A DNA stretch of 64,000 bases from UBA940 sp045613745 (GTDB lineage Bacteria > Bacteroidota > Bacteroidia > Bacteroidales > Rikenellaceae). Each line of letters starts with the position of its first letter. Position 1 is the stretch's first letter. Below the pieces are notes generated by a model. It was not told the origin of the DNA. It saw only the letters and a list, made by a program, of their open reading frames with translations, and searched no databases. A program made the position numbers and the translations under genes. Location of the stretch: positions 80,691 through 144,690 of the forward strand of contig JAZLBP010000012.1 in the NCBI GenBank assembly GCA_045613745.1, read 5' to 3'. Shown piece after piece: positions 18,222 to 26,687 of this stretch.

Positions 18222-19163
18222 TTAGAAGATGAAACGCGACGAAATCTCTTTGTAGTCGTAAACACGTTGCATCACGTCAGCAAAGATTTCAGCAACACTC
18301 AGCACGGTAAATTTGTGAGTATCGGCGGTGGTGCTCAAAGGAATGGTATCAGTTACGATAACCTCCTCCAATTTACTGTTGTTGATGCGGTCGTATGCGG
18401 GACCCGACAGCAGTGCGTGAGTTGCGATAGCGCGAACACTTGCAGCACCTTTATCCATCAGCATATCGGCAGCCATAGTGATGGTACCTGCGGTATCAAT
18501 CATATCGTCGATGATGATTACGTTGCGGCCCTCAACATCACCAATAGCTGTCATTTTGCCAACCACGTTAGCTTTCTCGCGTTGTTTGTGGCTGATAATC
18601 ATAGGAGCGCACAGATATTTCGAGTATGCGCTGGCGCGTTTTGCACCACCCATATCGGGCGAAGCTACCGACAGATTCTCGATACCAAGCGAGTTGATGT
18701 AGGGTACGAAGATACCGCTTGCGTAAAGGTGGTCAACGGGAATATCGAAGAAACCTTGAATTTGGTCTGCGTGCAAGTCCATAGTCATAATGCGGTCAGC
18801 ACCTGCTGCAACCAGCATATTTGCAACCAATTTAGCACCTATGGGTACACGGGGACGGTCCTTACGGTCTTGGCGTGCCCAGCCGAAGTAAGGCAACACA
18901 GCGATTACACGGTGAGCCGATGCGCGGTGAGCAGCGTCGATCATCATCAGCAACTCCATCAGGTTGTCGGTGGGAGGGAACGTCGATTGAACGATGAATA
19001 CTGTGCAACCGCGAATACTTTCGGTATAAGCAGGTTGGAACTCGCCGTCGCTAAAACGCAACATTTCCGAACTTCCGAGTTCGATGCCATAGCTTTTAGC
19101 AATTTTCTCGGCCAAAGGTTTAGAGCCGGTGCAAGCAAAAATTTTCAGTTTGTGGGTTCCCAT
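18222..19163 (-). CDS. prs: Ribose-phosphate pyrophosphokinase (PRPP synthetase)
   Basis: This 313-residue enzyme makes PRPP from ribose 5-phosphate and ATP for purine, pyrimidine, histidine and NAD synthesis. It has the RFSDGEF motif near residue 37, the catalytic loop region FGWARQDRKDRPR near 98, the metal-binding DLHADQIQGFF near 130, and the PRPP loop IIIDDMIDTAGTI near 217. It lies 29 bp downstream of engB on the same strand with no obvious promoter between, so co-transcription is likely. Confidence 0.96.
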   Translation of the reverse strand: MGTHKLKIFACTGSKPLAEKIAKSYGIELGSSEMLRFSDGEFQPAYTESIRGCTVFIVQSTFPPTDNLMELLMMIDAAHRASAHRVIAVLPYFGWARQDRKDRPRVPIGAKLVANMLVAAGADRIMTMDLHADQIQGFFDIPVDHLYASGIFVPYINSLGIENLSVASPDMGGAKRASAYSKYLCAPMIISHKQREKANVVGKMTAIGDVEGRNVIIIDDMIDTAGTITMAADMLMDKGAASVRAIATHALLSGPAYDRINNSKLEEVIVTDTIPLSTTADTHKFTVLSVAEIFADVMQRVYDYKEISSRFIF

Positions 19164-19192
19164 AATATCGTAAGGAATTTAGTATTAAAATA

Positions 19193-19789
19193 TTAATTTG
19201 TTTGGTTCTGACATTGTTCGATAAAATCGAGTACATCTTGGCATCCTGCGCCTGTCTCCGACGATGTTGTGAAGATGGGGGGCAACTCCTCCCACGTCTC
19301 CAACAATCGGCGCTTGTAGGCAGCCACGTTCGAAGCCAATTTGTTTACGCCCATTTTATCGGTTTTGGTAAAAATGATTCCGAAAGGAATACCCTCGACA
19401 CCCAGCATCTCCATAAATTCGAGGTCGATACGTTGCGGTTCGAGGCGCGAATCAACCAACACAAACAGGAAATACATCTTCTCGCATCCCTTCACATAAT
19501 CAACAATGATTTGTGCAAACTGCTCCTTGACACTCTTGGAGGTACGCGCATAGCCATATCCGGGCAGATCGACCAGATACCACGATTTGTTGATAAGGAA
19601 GTGATTGATGAGTTTGGTTTTACCGGGAGTACCCGACACTTTGGCGAGTTTTCGCGCTGTCAATTTGTTGATTAGCGATGATTTGCCGACGTTACTACGC
19701 CCTATGAAGGCGTAGTCGCGTAGTCCGTCATTGGGGACTTGCGACAACTTTTGGCTGCTGCAACGAAACTCGGCCGAAGAAATAATCAT
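19193..19789 (-). CDS. engB: Ribosome-biogenesis GTPase EngB/YsxC/YihA
   Basis: An essential-type GTPase for large-subunit ribosome assembly, 198 residues from the ATG at 19789. G1 GRSNVGKSS, switch GTPGKTKLIN, G3 DLPGYGYA and G4 TKTDK are all present. A longer open frame starts at 19831, but a perfect -7 box (19817-19825) lies inside that extension and the family starts close to MIISSAEF, so I choose the shorter start. It heads an engB-prs unit. Confidence 0.94.
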   Translation of the reverse strand: MIISSAEFRCSSQKLSQVPNDGLRDYAFIGRSNVGKSSLINKLTARKLAKVSGTPGKTKLINHFLINKSWYLVDLPGYGYARTSKSVKEQFAQIIVDYVKGCEKMYFLFVLVDSRLEPQRIDLEFMEMLGVEGIPFGIIFTKTDKMGVNKLASNVAAYKRRLLETWEELPPIFTTSSETGAGCQDVLDFIEQCQNQTN

Positions 19790-19816
19790 CGTTAACGTTT
19801 TTGGTTGATTACTATT

Positions 19817-19825
19817 GCAAAGATA
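19817..19825 (-). promoter_or_regulatory. -7 box of engB-prs
   Basis: TATCTTTGC on the minus strand is a perfect TAnnTTTGY match, 28 bp upstream of the chosen engB ATG. It decides the start codon. Confidence 0.75.
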
Positions 19826-19840
19826 GTACATTATTTAAAT

Positions 19841-19890
19841 ATACGAAGAGTGTCCGATGTTTTTTTCACACTTTCGGACACTCTTCGTAT
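19841..19890 (-). terminator. Long hairpin after purB (probable terminator)
   Basis: A perfect 17-bp inverted repeat (19841-19857 with 19874-19890) with a 16-nt spacer lies between purB and engB. The spacer, not the flank, carries the homopolymer run, and the minus-strand flank is only ATTTAAAT, so termination may be partial. Confidence 0.65.
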
Positions 19891-19910
19891 TAAAAAGGTA
19901 CTTTGCAGTA

Positions 19911-21266
19911 CTACAAATTCTTGATACCGGTGTAGCTTTTGGGCGAAAGAACGCGCAATTCGGCTTTCACGCTCTCGCTAACATCCAGACCCTCGATAAA
20001 CTCTTTGATAGCCTCCTCGGTGATGTGGGTGTTGGTACGAGTCAGTGCTTTCAGTGCCTCGTAGGGAGAAGGATAGCACTCGCGGCGGAGGATGGTTTGA
20101 ATACCCTCGGCAACCACAGCCCAGTTGTTCTCCAAGTCACGCTCCACAGCCTCAACGTTGAGCAACAGTTTACCCAAACCTTTCTTGATAGAGCGCAGTG
20201 CGATTGCGGTGTGAGCAAAGGGAACACCTACGTTACGCAGTACGGTCGAGTCGGTCAGGTCACGTTGTAGACGCGATACGGGCAGTTTGGCAGCCAAGTG
20301 CTCGAAAATAGCGTTGGCGATACCCAAGTTACCCTCGGCGTTCTCAAAGTCGATGGGGTTAACCTTGTGGGGCATAGCCGACGAACCAACCTCACCCTCT
20401 TTGATGCGTTGTTTGAAGTACTCCATCGACACATAAGTCCAGATGTCGCGGCACAGGTCGATAAGGATGGTATTGATACGTTTGGTTGCGTCGAAGATTG
20501 CAGCCAGACCATCGTAGTGCTCGATTTGGGTGGTGTGTTGCGAACGTTTCAGACCCAGAGTCTCGCCTACGAAGTTGTTGGCGAACTCAACCCAGTTGAT
20601 AGCGGGATAAGCTACGCTGTGGGCGTTGAAGTTACCGGTTGCGCCACCGAATTTAGCGGGAACGGGTACAGCACGCAACGATGCGATTTGAGTCTCCAAG
20701 CGCTCAACGAACACCATAATCTCTTTACCCAAGCGAGTGGGCGAAGCGGGTTGTCCGTGAGTACGAGCCAGCATCGAAATGTCACTCCACTCCTCTGCCA
20801 ATCCGCGCAGGGTTGCTACGAGCTCCTCCATCGAGGGATAGAACACCTCGTCCAGAGCCATACGAATCGAGTAAGGAATGGCAGTATTGTTGATATCTTG
20901 TGAAGTAAGACCAAAGTGAACAAACTCCTTAACGTCGCTCAGACCAAGACCGTCGAGTTTCTCTTTGATAAGGTACTCTACAGCTTTCACGTCGTGGTTG
21001 GTGCGGCTTTCGATTTGTTTAACACGCAGAGCATCCTCAACGGTGAAGTTGCGATACAGACCGCGCAGAGCCTCGTAGTTTTTCTCATCAGCTGCCGAAG
21101 CGAGTTGGGGCAAGGGCAATTTGCACAGAGCAATGAAGTACTCTACCTCAACCAAGATACGATAGCGGATAAGAGCAAATTCCGAGTAGTAATTGTCCAA
21201 CGGCTCCGAGCCGCTGCGGTAACGTCCGTCTACGGGCGATATGGCAGTAATTTGTGACAGTTCCAT
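19911..21266 (-). CDS. purB: Adenylosuccinate lyase
   Basis: A fumarase-superfamily lyase acting twice in purine synthesis (SAICAR to AICAR, adenylosuccinate to AMP). From the ATG at 21266 it has 451 residues, the normal length, and starts MELSQITAISPVDGRY as the family does. The signature loop SSAMPHKVNPIDFENAEG is near residue 290, and the catalytic His region TRTHGQPASPT near 170. A longer frame from 21329 is rejected because the promoter box at 21298-21306 would lie within it. Confidence 0.96.
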   Translation of the reverse strand: MELSQITAISPVDGRYRSGSEPLDNYYSEFALIRYRILVEVEYFIALCKLPLPQLASAADEKNYEALRGLYRNFTVEDALRVKQIESRTNHDVKAVEYLIKEKLDGLGLSDVKEFVHFGLTSQDINNTAIPYSIRMALDEVFYPSMEELVATLRGLAEEWSDISMLARTHGQPASPTRLGKEIMVFVERLETQIASLRAVPVPAKFGGATGNFNAHSVAYPAINWVEFANNFVGETLGLKRSQHTTQIEHYDGLAAIFDATKRINTILIDLCRDIWTYVSMEYFKQRIKEGEVGSSAMPHKVNPIDFENAEGNLGIANAIFEHLAAKLPVSRLQRDLTDSTVLRNVGVPFAHTAIALRSIKKGLGKLLLNVEAVERDLENNWAVVAEGIQTILRRECYPSPYEALKALTRTNTHITEEAIKEFIEGLDVSESVKAELRVLSPKSYTGIKNL

Positions 21267-21297
21267 AAATATTACGAAGTGATAATTATTAATGAGT

Positions 21298-21329
21298 GCA
21301 AAAGTACAAAAAACAATCTGCATATCCAA
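21298..21329 (-). promoter_or_regulatory. Promoter of purB
   Basis: Minus-strand TTG (21327-21329), 20-bp spacer, TACTTTTGC (21298-21306), about 32 bp upstream of the chosen ATG. Confidence 0.75.
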
Positions 21330-21381
21330 TCGAGCCGATAATGTTTGGGCAATATTTTTACGAAATTTGCGTTTTTTTGAT

Positions 21382-21390
21382 TAGATTTGC
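21382..21390 (+). promoter_or_regulatory. -7 box of Ca2+/Na+ antiporter gene
   Basis: TAGATTTGC fits TAnnTTTGY, 54 bp upstream of the ATG. No -33 match at the right distance. Confidence 0.55.
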
Positions 21391-21444
21391 TCCCTCAAAC
21401 AATCGACCAACTAACATTTCAAACTGAATTAAACACAAATTACA

Positions 21445-22401
21445 ATGACACTTTTTGTTCTTTTAAGTATAGTCGGCCTTGCACTGATTCTGCTCGGAGC
21501 AAACTATCTGACCGACGGAGCAGTAGCACTCGCAAAAAAACTTAACGTTCCCGAAATCGTTATCGGCCTTACCATTGTGGCCATTGGCACCTCGATGCCC
21601 GAGTTGGTGGTAAGTGTACTGTCTGCCATTAACGGACAATACGACCTGTCGGTAGGCAATGTTGTAGGCTCGAATATTTTTAATGTATTCGTAATCCTCG
21701 GTATCGTTGCGATGATTAAACCCGTGCCTCTGTCAAGGGGTAATATCGTACGCGATCTTCCGATGTGCTTGCTGTCGTCGATTGTTCTGTGGGCTGCCTG
21801 CTCGACCAATGTTTTGGATGGCACCGACATCAACATTGTAAGCCGCTCGAATGGCGTAATTATGCTAGCTTTGTTCGTTGGTTTTATCTATATGACACTG
21901 CTGGGTGCTCGCAATGAGGCTCCTGCCGAGGAGGAAGAGCACTCCAAACCTACCCCACTGTGGCTTGCGGCAATTATGATTGTAGGCGGTCTGGCTGGTC
22001 TGATTTATGGTGGCGAACTCTTCATCAACAACATCACAGGCATTGCGCGCGCGCTTAATATCAGCGAGAGCGTTATCTCGATTACCATCGTGGCTGCGGG
22101 TACTTCGATGCCCGAGCTTGCTACCTCGGTTGTGGCTATGATTAAGGGTCGCAAGGGTATTGCACTCGGTAACGTTGTTGGTAGCAACATCTCCAATGTA
22201 TTCTTGGTGCTGGGTGTAAGTTCGACCATCCACCCCCTCACTTTGAGCGGCATTGGTCAGATTGACCTGATGATGGTTATGCTCGCCAGCATTTTGATGA
22301 TGTTGTCGGCGTGGACCTTCGGTCGCCACCGCATCGACCGCGTTGAAGGTGGTTTCTTCGTTGCGTGCTACATCGCCTATATGATTTGGCTGCTGAATTA
22401 A
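21445..22401 (+). CDS. Calcium/sodium antiporter, CaCA family (YrbG-like)
   Basis: A 318-residue inner-membrane exchanger with about ten hydrophobic segments. The inverted duplication typical of the family is clear. Each half has a G-T-S-M-P-E-L motif (near residues 50 and 215) preceded by an acidic/asparagine-rich membrane entry, and each continues with VGSNIFNVF or VGSNISNVF. It most likely extrudes Ca2+ in exchange for Na+ or H+. It is a single gene, with about 210 bp to pfkA. Confidence 0.92.
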   Translation: MTLFVLLSIVGLALILLGANYLTDGAVALAKKLNVPEIVIGLTIVAIGTSMPELVVSVLSAINGQYDLSVGNVVGSNIFNVFVILGIVAMIKPVPLSRGNIVRDLPMCLLSSIVLWAACSTNVLDGTDINIVSRSNGVIMLALFVGFIYMTLLGARNEAPAEEEEHSKPTPLWLAAIMIVGGLAGLIYGGELFINNITGIARALNISESVISITIVAAGTSMPELATSVVAMIKGRKGIALGNVVGSNISNVFLVLGVSSTIHPLTLSGIGQIDLMMVMLASILMMLSAWTFGRHRIDRVEGGFFVACYIAYMIWLLN

Positions 22402-22610
22402 AAAAACCGAGAGGCGGTGTCGGTAACCAACCGATAAAGCAAACAGAAAATATAACAAAAGAGAATATGTCCGAAACATATCAAAGATAAAATTCAGTTA
22501 CCTTTTTCCGCCCTCGGGCAGAACCAAAAGTAACAAAACGCGAGCCAAACAGACTCCTACAATTAAGATTTGTCTCGGGCGCCTAACACTCAAATAAAAA
22601 ACAACAAACT

Positions 22611-23591
22611 ATGGCACGAATAAAATGTATCGGCATCCTCACTTCGGGAGGTGACGCCCCTGCAATGAATGCAGCAATCCGCGCGGTTACACGTACTGCT
22701 ATCTATAATGGTTTCACTGTTAAAGGTATTATGCGTGGCTATCGCGGACTTATCTCTGGCGAGTTCATTGATATGAAAACCCAAACCGTCAGCAACATTA
22801 TCCAACACGGCGGTACTATCCTCAAAACAGCTCGTTCGGCAGAGTTCAAGACTCCAGAAGGACGCGCCATCGCCTACGAAAATATGAAAAAAGAGGGTAT
22901 TGACGCACTGGTTGTGATTGGTGGCGACGGCTCGCTGTCGGGTGCGCGCATCTTTGCCGAGGAGTTTGACATTCCCATCGTAGGTCTGCCCGGAACCATC
23001 GACAACGACCTCTATGGTACCGATACCACCATCGGCTACGACACCGCGCTGAACACCATTATGGAGTGTGTCGATAAACTGCGCGATACCGCTTCGTCGC
23101 ACGAACGTCTGTTCTTTGTTGAGGTTATGGGTCGCAACGCAGGTTTCCTTGCGCTGAATGGTGCTATTGCTACCGGCTCGGAGGCTGCCATCATTCCCGA
23201 GATTGCTACCGAGGTTGACCAGTTAGGCGAACTTATCGAGAACGGTTTCCGCAAGAGCAAAAACAGCAGTATCGTGTTGGTTGCCGAGAGTCCGCTTACG
23301 GGTGGTGCAATGGCAATGGCCGAGCGTGTCAAAAAGGAGTTCCCCAAATTTGATTCGCGTGTGACAATTCTGGGTCACATCCAACGTGGTGGCTCGCCCA
23401 CCGCAAGCGACCGCATCCTTGCAAGCCGTATGGGTGAGGCCGCAGTGAATGCTCTGTTGGAGGGTCAACGCAACGTGATGGTCGGTATCGAGAACGACGT
23501 TATCAAACTCGTGCCCTTTATCCAAGCCATCCGTAAGAACAAAACCGTTGACCGCGCACTGCTCAACACCGTTAAAATTTTGTCGATTTAA
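22611..23591 (+). CDS. pfkA: ATP-dependent 6-phosphofructokinase
   Basis: A 326-residue glycolytic enzyme phosphorylating fructose 6-phosphate. Signatures: TSGGDAPAMNAAIRA at the N-terminus, GGDGS near residue 103 (Gly at the position that favours ATP over pyrophosphate), GTIDND near 125, MGRNAGFLA near 170, and LGHIQRGGSP near 250. It is followed after 5 bp by a DUF4924 gene, so the two form an operon. The 209 bp upstream hold no ORF and no strong promoter match. Confidence 0.96.
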   Translation: MARIKCIGILTSGGDAPAMNAAIRAVTRTAIYNGFTVKGIMRGYRGLISGEFIDMKTQTVSNIIQHGGTILKTARSAEFKTPEGRAIAYENMKKEGIDALVVIGGDGSLSGARIFAEEFDIPIVGLPGTIDNDLYGTDTTIGYDTALNTIMECVDKLRDTASSHERLFFVEVMGRNAGFLALNGAIATGSEAAIIPEIATEVDQLGELIENGFRKSKNSSIVLVAESPLTGGAMAMAERVKKEFPKFDSRVTILGHIQRGGSPTASDRILASRMGEAAVNALLEGQRNVMVGIENDVIKLVPFIQAIRKNKTVDRALLNTVKILSI

Positions 23592-23596
23592 GCACT

Positions 23597-24145
23597 ATGG
23601 ATATAGCACAAAGCAAACGCCGCGAGAATATCGCCGAGTATATTCTTTACCTGTGGCAAATTGAGGATTTGTTGCGCGCCTTGGAGTTCGACGAGCAGGC
23701 TATCGACCGCGTGTTGGTTGCTCCTCGCGGATTCACCGAGGGCAAAGCAATGCTCTACCGCAGCTGGTATGTCGAGATGGGCAATTTGTTGCGCAGCGAG
23801 AATAAGATTGAGTCGGGTCACCTCGACCACACTCTTCACCTTGTTGCCGATATGCAGGACTTGGCTAACCGCTTGATGAAACTTGGCGTGGGTGCCGACT
23901 TCCGCAAGGCTATGGGCGAACTTACCCCTATGTTGCCCGAGTTGCGTGCCAAGATGGAGGGCAAGGAGATTGGCGATATTGAACTATGTTTCCGCGCGCT
24001 CTATGCCTCGATGCTCTATCGTATGAAGGGCGAACGCAGCGAACTTACCGACAACATCATCAAGGTAATCTCGCCCGTAATCTCCGAACTCGCCCGCGTC
24101 TATAAGGGCGTTGAGGAGGGTACTATCGAACTCAAAGACGAATAG
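23597..24145 (+). CDS. DUF4924-like conserved protein
   Basis: A 182-residue soluble, helix-rich protein with no signal peptide. It begins with RRENIAEYILYLWQIEDLLR, a pattern I associate with the Bacteroidota family DUF4924. No enzymatic motif is visible. Coupling with pfkA suggests a housekeeping role, but none is known to me. The DUF assignment is from memory and not from a search. Confidence 0.75.
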   Translation: MDIAQSKRRENIAEYILYLWQIEDLLRALEFDEQAIDRVLVAPRGFTEGKAMLYRSWYVEMGNLLRSENKIESGHLDHTLHLVADMQDLANRLMKLGVGADFRKAMGELTPMLPELRAKMEGKEIGDIELCFRALYASMLYRMKGERSELTDNIIKVISPVISELARVYKGVEEGTIELKDE

Positions 24146-24163
24146 TCCATATCACTTCAAACA

Positions 24164-24202
24164 AACGGCGGCCGTCCCTCGGGATAGCCGCCGTTTTGTT
24201 TT
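24164..24202. terminator. Bidirectional terminator between convergent operons
   Basis: AACGGCGGC (24164-24172) pairs with GCCGCCGTT (24187-24195), with TTGTTTT on the plus side. It serves pfkA-DUF4924 and may also end the leftward operon arriving at 24201. Confidence 0.8.
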
Positions 24203-24704
24203 AGTTGTAAATCCATAATAGCACATCCTTGTGTGCGGATAGTATCTCATCAAGTAGTTTCATACTTTGTGGCGAAACTACAACGCATCCGCGACTGCAC
24301 CACAACGGCAACAACGAATAGTTGCGCTCGGGAACATCCTTCGAGGGGTGCAACACAATGGCACGACTGCGAACGTTGCTGTTGGTGGAGTCCAAGCCGT
24401 CGAGTCTGTACGAAATACCAAACACACCTTCGTATCGCTCTCCCACCCTGCAACGTCCCACGGGTGTCAGCCACGAGTCGGGCACATCGCCCGTTTGCGG
24501 CCAAAGGCGGGTTTTCAGACTGCGACCGCGACCACTTGCAACCAAGCACTCCATCAGCACACTCCCCTGCGCAAGGTTTACTACACGCAAGCGCACGCAA
24601 CGTGACGACTGCGCAAGGTTAACCAATACAGCCACCTCTTGGCACATCTCGTGCTCGGCGCAATAACGCTCCGCTTGCTCAATTTTATCTTTCAGATTTG
24701 ACAC
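24201..24704 (-). CDS. L,D-transpeptidase-like (YkuD_2-type) catalytic domain protein
   Basis: A 167-residue protein whose C-terminal two thirds resemble the murein L,D-transpeptidase YkuD_2 family: IVLHPS near residue 115 gives the catalytic His, and WCSRGCVVVSP near 135-145 gives the SxGC catalytic Cys motif. Such enzymes cross-link peptidoglycan in the periplasm. Oddly, no signal peptide or membrane segment is visible: the N-terminus is a charged helix. It is the last gene of a seven-gene operon containing lipid and glycan genes, 10 bp after a GT2 gene. Confidence 0.7.
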   Translation of the reverse strand: MSNLKDKIEQAERYCAEHEMCQEVAVLVNLAQSSRCVRLRVVNLAQGSVLMECLVASGRGRSLKTRLWPQTGDVPDSWLTPVGRCRVGERYEGVFGISYRLDGLDSTNSNVRSRAIVLHPSKDVPERNYSLLPLWCSRGCVVVSPQSMKLLDEILSAHKDVLLWIYN

Positions 24705-24714
24705 TTTCGGAAGT

Positions 24715-25713
24715 TTACATCATATTGTCGAAAGTTCGCTTGCCCAGCAGATAGCGCAACACTATCGAGCCGCGATAAACGCCTTGGGGTTGTGCAACAC
24801 TCGGTGTCCGCTTGCCGCGCAAGTTCTCGCGACGGGCAAAGAAATCACGATGGGCACGCCACACAGCCTTCACAAACTCCCATTTACCACTCAACATATA
24901 AACCGCAGCCGAAGCACCATCCAAAATCAGACGCACACCAATGATAACTGCACGGCGAGGAGCTTCGAGATTTTTGTACAACATCGCCAGATTGTTGCGA
25001 TGGTTGAGGTATATCTTGCGGGGCGAGTTATTGGGCAGAGTTCCGCCACCTAGGTGATAGACCACACTTCGGGGCTCGACACACACCTTATATCCCGCAC
25101 GCCACATTCGCCAGCAGAGGTCAATCTCCTCTTGATGAGCAAAGAAATCGCCATCGAATCCTCCCATCTTGCGGAAAACCTCGCTACGACACGCAAACGC
25201 AGCACCCGATGCCCAAAATACGTTTCTCACATCGTCATATTGTCCGCGGTCACACTCCACCTCACCAAGAATTCGGCCACGGCAGAACGGATAGCCAAGC
25301 ACGTCGATAAATCCTCCCGACGCACCTGCATACTCAAATCTCTCGCGGTCGGCATAGGCTCGCAATTTAGGAGCGACCGCACCTACCTCGGGGTCGCGCT
25401 CCAAACACGCAATCAAAGGTTCGAGCCATCCCTGCGAAGTTTCGATGTCGCTATTGAGCAGCACCCAATACTCGGCGCCGGTTACCTGCGCCAATGCGCG
25501 GTTGTAGCCCTCGGCAAAACCATAGTTTTGGTCGAGTTGGATAATCTCCACACTGGGATATGCATCACGCACCCACTCCACGGAGTCGTCTGTTGAGCCA
25601 TTATCAGCCACCACGACACCCGCCCACGAGGGGCACGACGCAACCACACTCGGCAGATAGGTCTGCAAGTGTGCGCGGCCGTTCCAGTTGAGTATAACGA
25701 TTTTTGCTTTCAC
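24715..25713 (-). CDS. Family 2 glycosyltransferase
   Basis: A 332-residue GT-A fold transferase, probably for envelope polysaccharide. It starts with KAKIVILNWNGR, the WecB/rhamnosyltransferase-like entry, then VVADNGSTDDS near residue 35, a DXD-equivalent LNSDIE near 90, and an acceptor region with HQEEIDLCWRMWRAGY near 195. A weakly hydrophobic segment follows near 255-285. The sugar and acceptor are unknown. It lies between an LpxL-like acyltransferase and a YkuD_2-like gene, with gaps of 14 and 10 bp. Confidence 0.9.
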   Translation of the reverse strand: MKAKIVILNWNGRAHLQTYLPSVVASCPSWAGVVVADNGSTDDSVEWVRDAYPSVEIIQLDQNYGFAEGYNRALAQVTGAEYWVLLNSDIETSQGWLEPLIACLERDPEVGAVAPKLRAYADRERFEYAGASGGFIDVLGYPFCRGRILGEVECDRGQYDDVRNVFWASGAAFACRSEVFRKMGGFDGDFFAHQEEIDLCWRMWRAGYKVCVEPRSVVYHLGGGTLPNNSPRKIYLNHRNNLAMLYKNLEAPRRAVIIGVRLILDGASAAVYMLSGKWEFVKAVWRAHRDFFARRENLRGKRTPSVAQPQGVYRGSIVLRYLLGKRTFDNMM

Positions 25714-25727
25714 TTCTTTGAGGGTTA

Positions 25728-26687
25728 TTATGCGGTTGGGCGGTCTTCGGGATAGCGCTCATAGTAGAGCTCTTTTGCCACCTCCGAGAAGTGGCGTTTC
25801 CAGCGGCGGTGAGTCCACAACCACAGTTCGGGCGCACGGCGAATCTGCTGTTCGAGCAATCGGGCATAACGTTCGGTGATTTCGTAGTCGGCAACCTCCT
25901 CGGTTCCATCGTAAATCATCTCCAAACTATACTCATACGAACCCGGTCCTACGCGGTCAATGCTCAAGAAATATACGGGCACACCAAATTTGATTGCCAT
26001 AAATTCACTTCCGCGCGAGAATACGGTCGGACGTCCAAGGAATTTAATCCAGTGGTGTTTGGGGTCTTTGGGCGGAGTTTGGTCCGAAAGCATACCCCAC
26101 AGCATACGACCTCCATCGGGATAGCCGTTCTTGTTGGCAATAAAGTGGCGCAACACCTCTCTGCGCTCTACGGGGACTCCTCCCATTCGCGTACGGATGT
26201 ACTTCATAAGTTCGTCCATTGCGGGATTCTCCAACTCGTGATAGACACACACATTGCGGAATCCATACACATCCATCGGGAATGCGGGCAGGTACTCCCA
26301 GCAACCACAGTGTCCCATCATAACGATGGCGTGACGGGGGTCAGTGGCAAATTGCTCGGTACCTTGTTTGACACTCAGTTTGCGACCTAATTTGGCACGC
26401 GAAACTACGGTAAGGTTAAGTACACAGATGATTATCTCGGCAAAGTTTGCGTAGAAGCCACGCTCAATGGCTCGCAACTCCTCGGTCGTCTTTTCGGGGA
26501 AACATTTGGTCAGGTTGTCGCGCACCACTTTGACACGATAGCCAACCACGCGATAGACCAATCCATAAATTATCCATTTGAACACGCCAAACAGAATGAA
26601 ATCGGGCCAAATGGCAATCAGACGGAAAGTCCACAGCACCCAATAGAACAATATTTTCTGACCGAAGGTCAATTTACTCTTGGACAT
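25728..26687 (-). CDS. LpxL/HtrB-like lysophospholipid acyltransferase
   Basis: A 319-residue membrane-associated acyltransferase of the lipid A late acyltransferase family. An N-terminal hydrophobic anchor (residues about 10-45) precedes the catalytic motif MMGHCGCWE near 122 (H-x4-E), and a substrate-binding block with RMGGVPVERR near 165 follows. It probably adds acyl chains to lipid A or a related lipid. It overlaps the upstream DUF389 gene by 14 bp, showing translational coupling. Confidence 0.88.
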   Translation of the reverse strand: MSKSKLTFGQKILFYWVLWTFRLIAIWPDFILFGVFKWIIYGLVYRVVGYRVKVVRDNLTKCFPEKTTEELRAIERGFYANFAEIIICVLNLTVVSRAKLGRKLSVKQGTEQFATDPRHAIVMMGHCGCWEYLPAFPMDVYGFRNVCVYHELENPAMDELMKYIRTRMGGVPVERREVLRHFIANKNGYPDGGRMLWGMLSDQTPPKDPKHHWIKFLGRPTVFSRGSEFMAIKFGVPVYFLSIDRVGPGSYEYSLEMIYDGTEEVADYEITERYARLLEQQIRRAPELWLWTHRRWKRHFSEVAKELYYERYPEDRPTA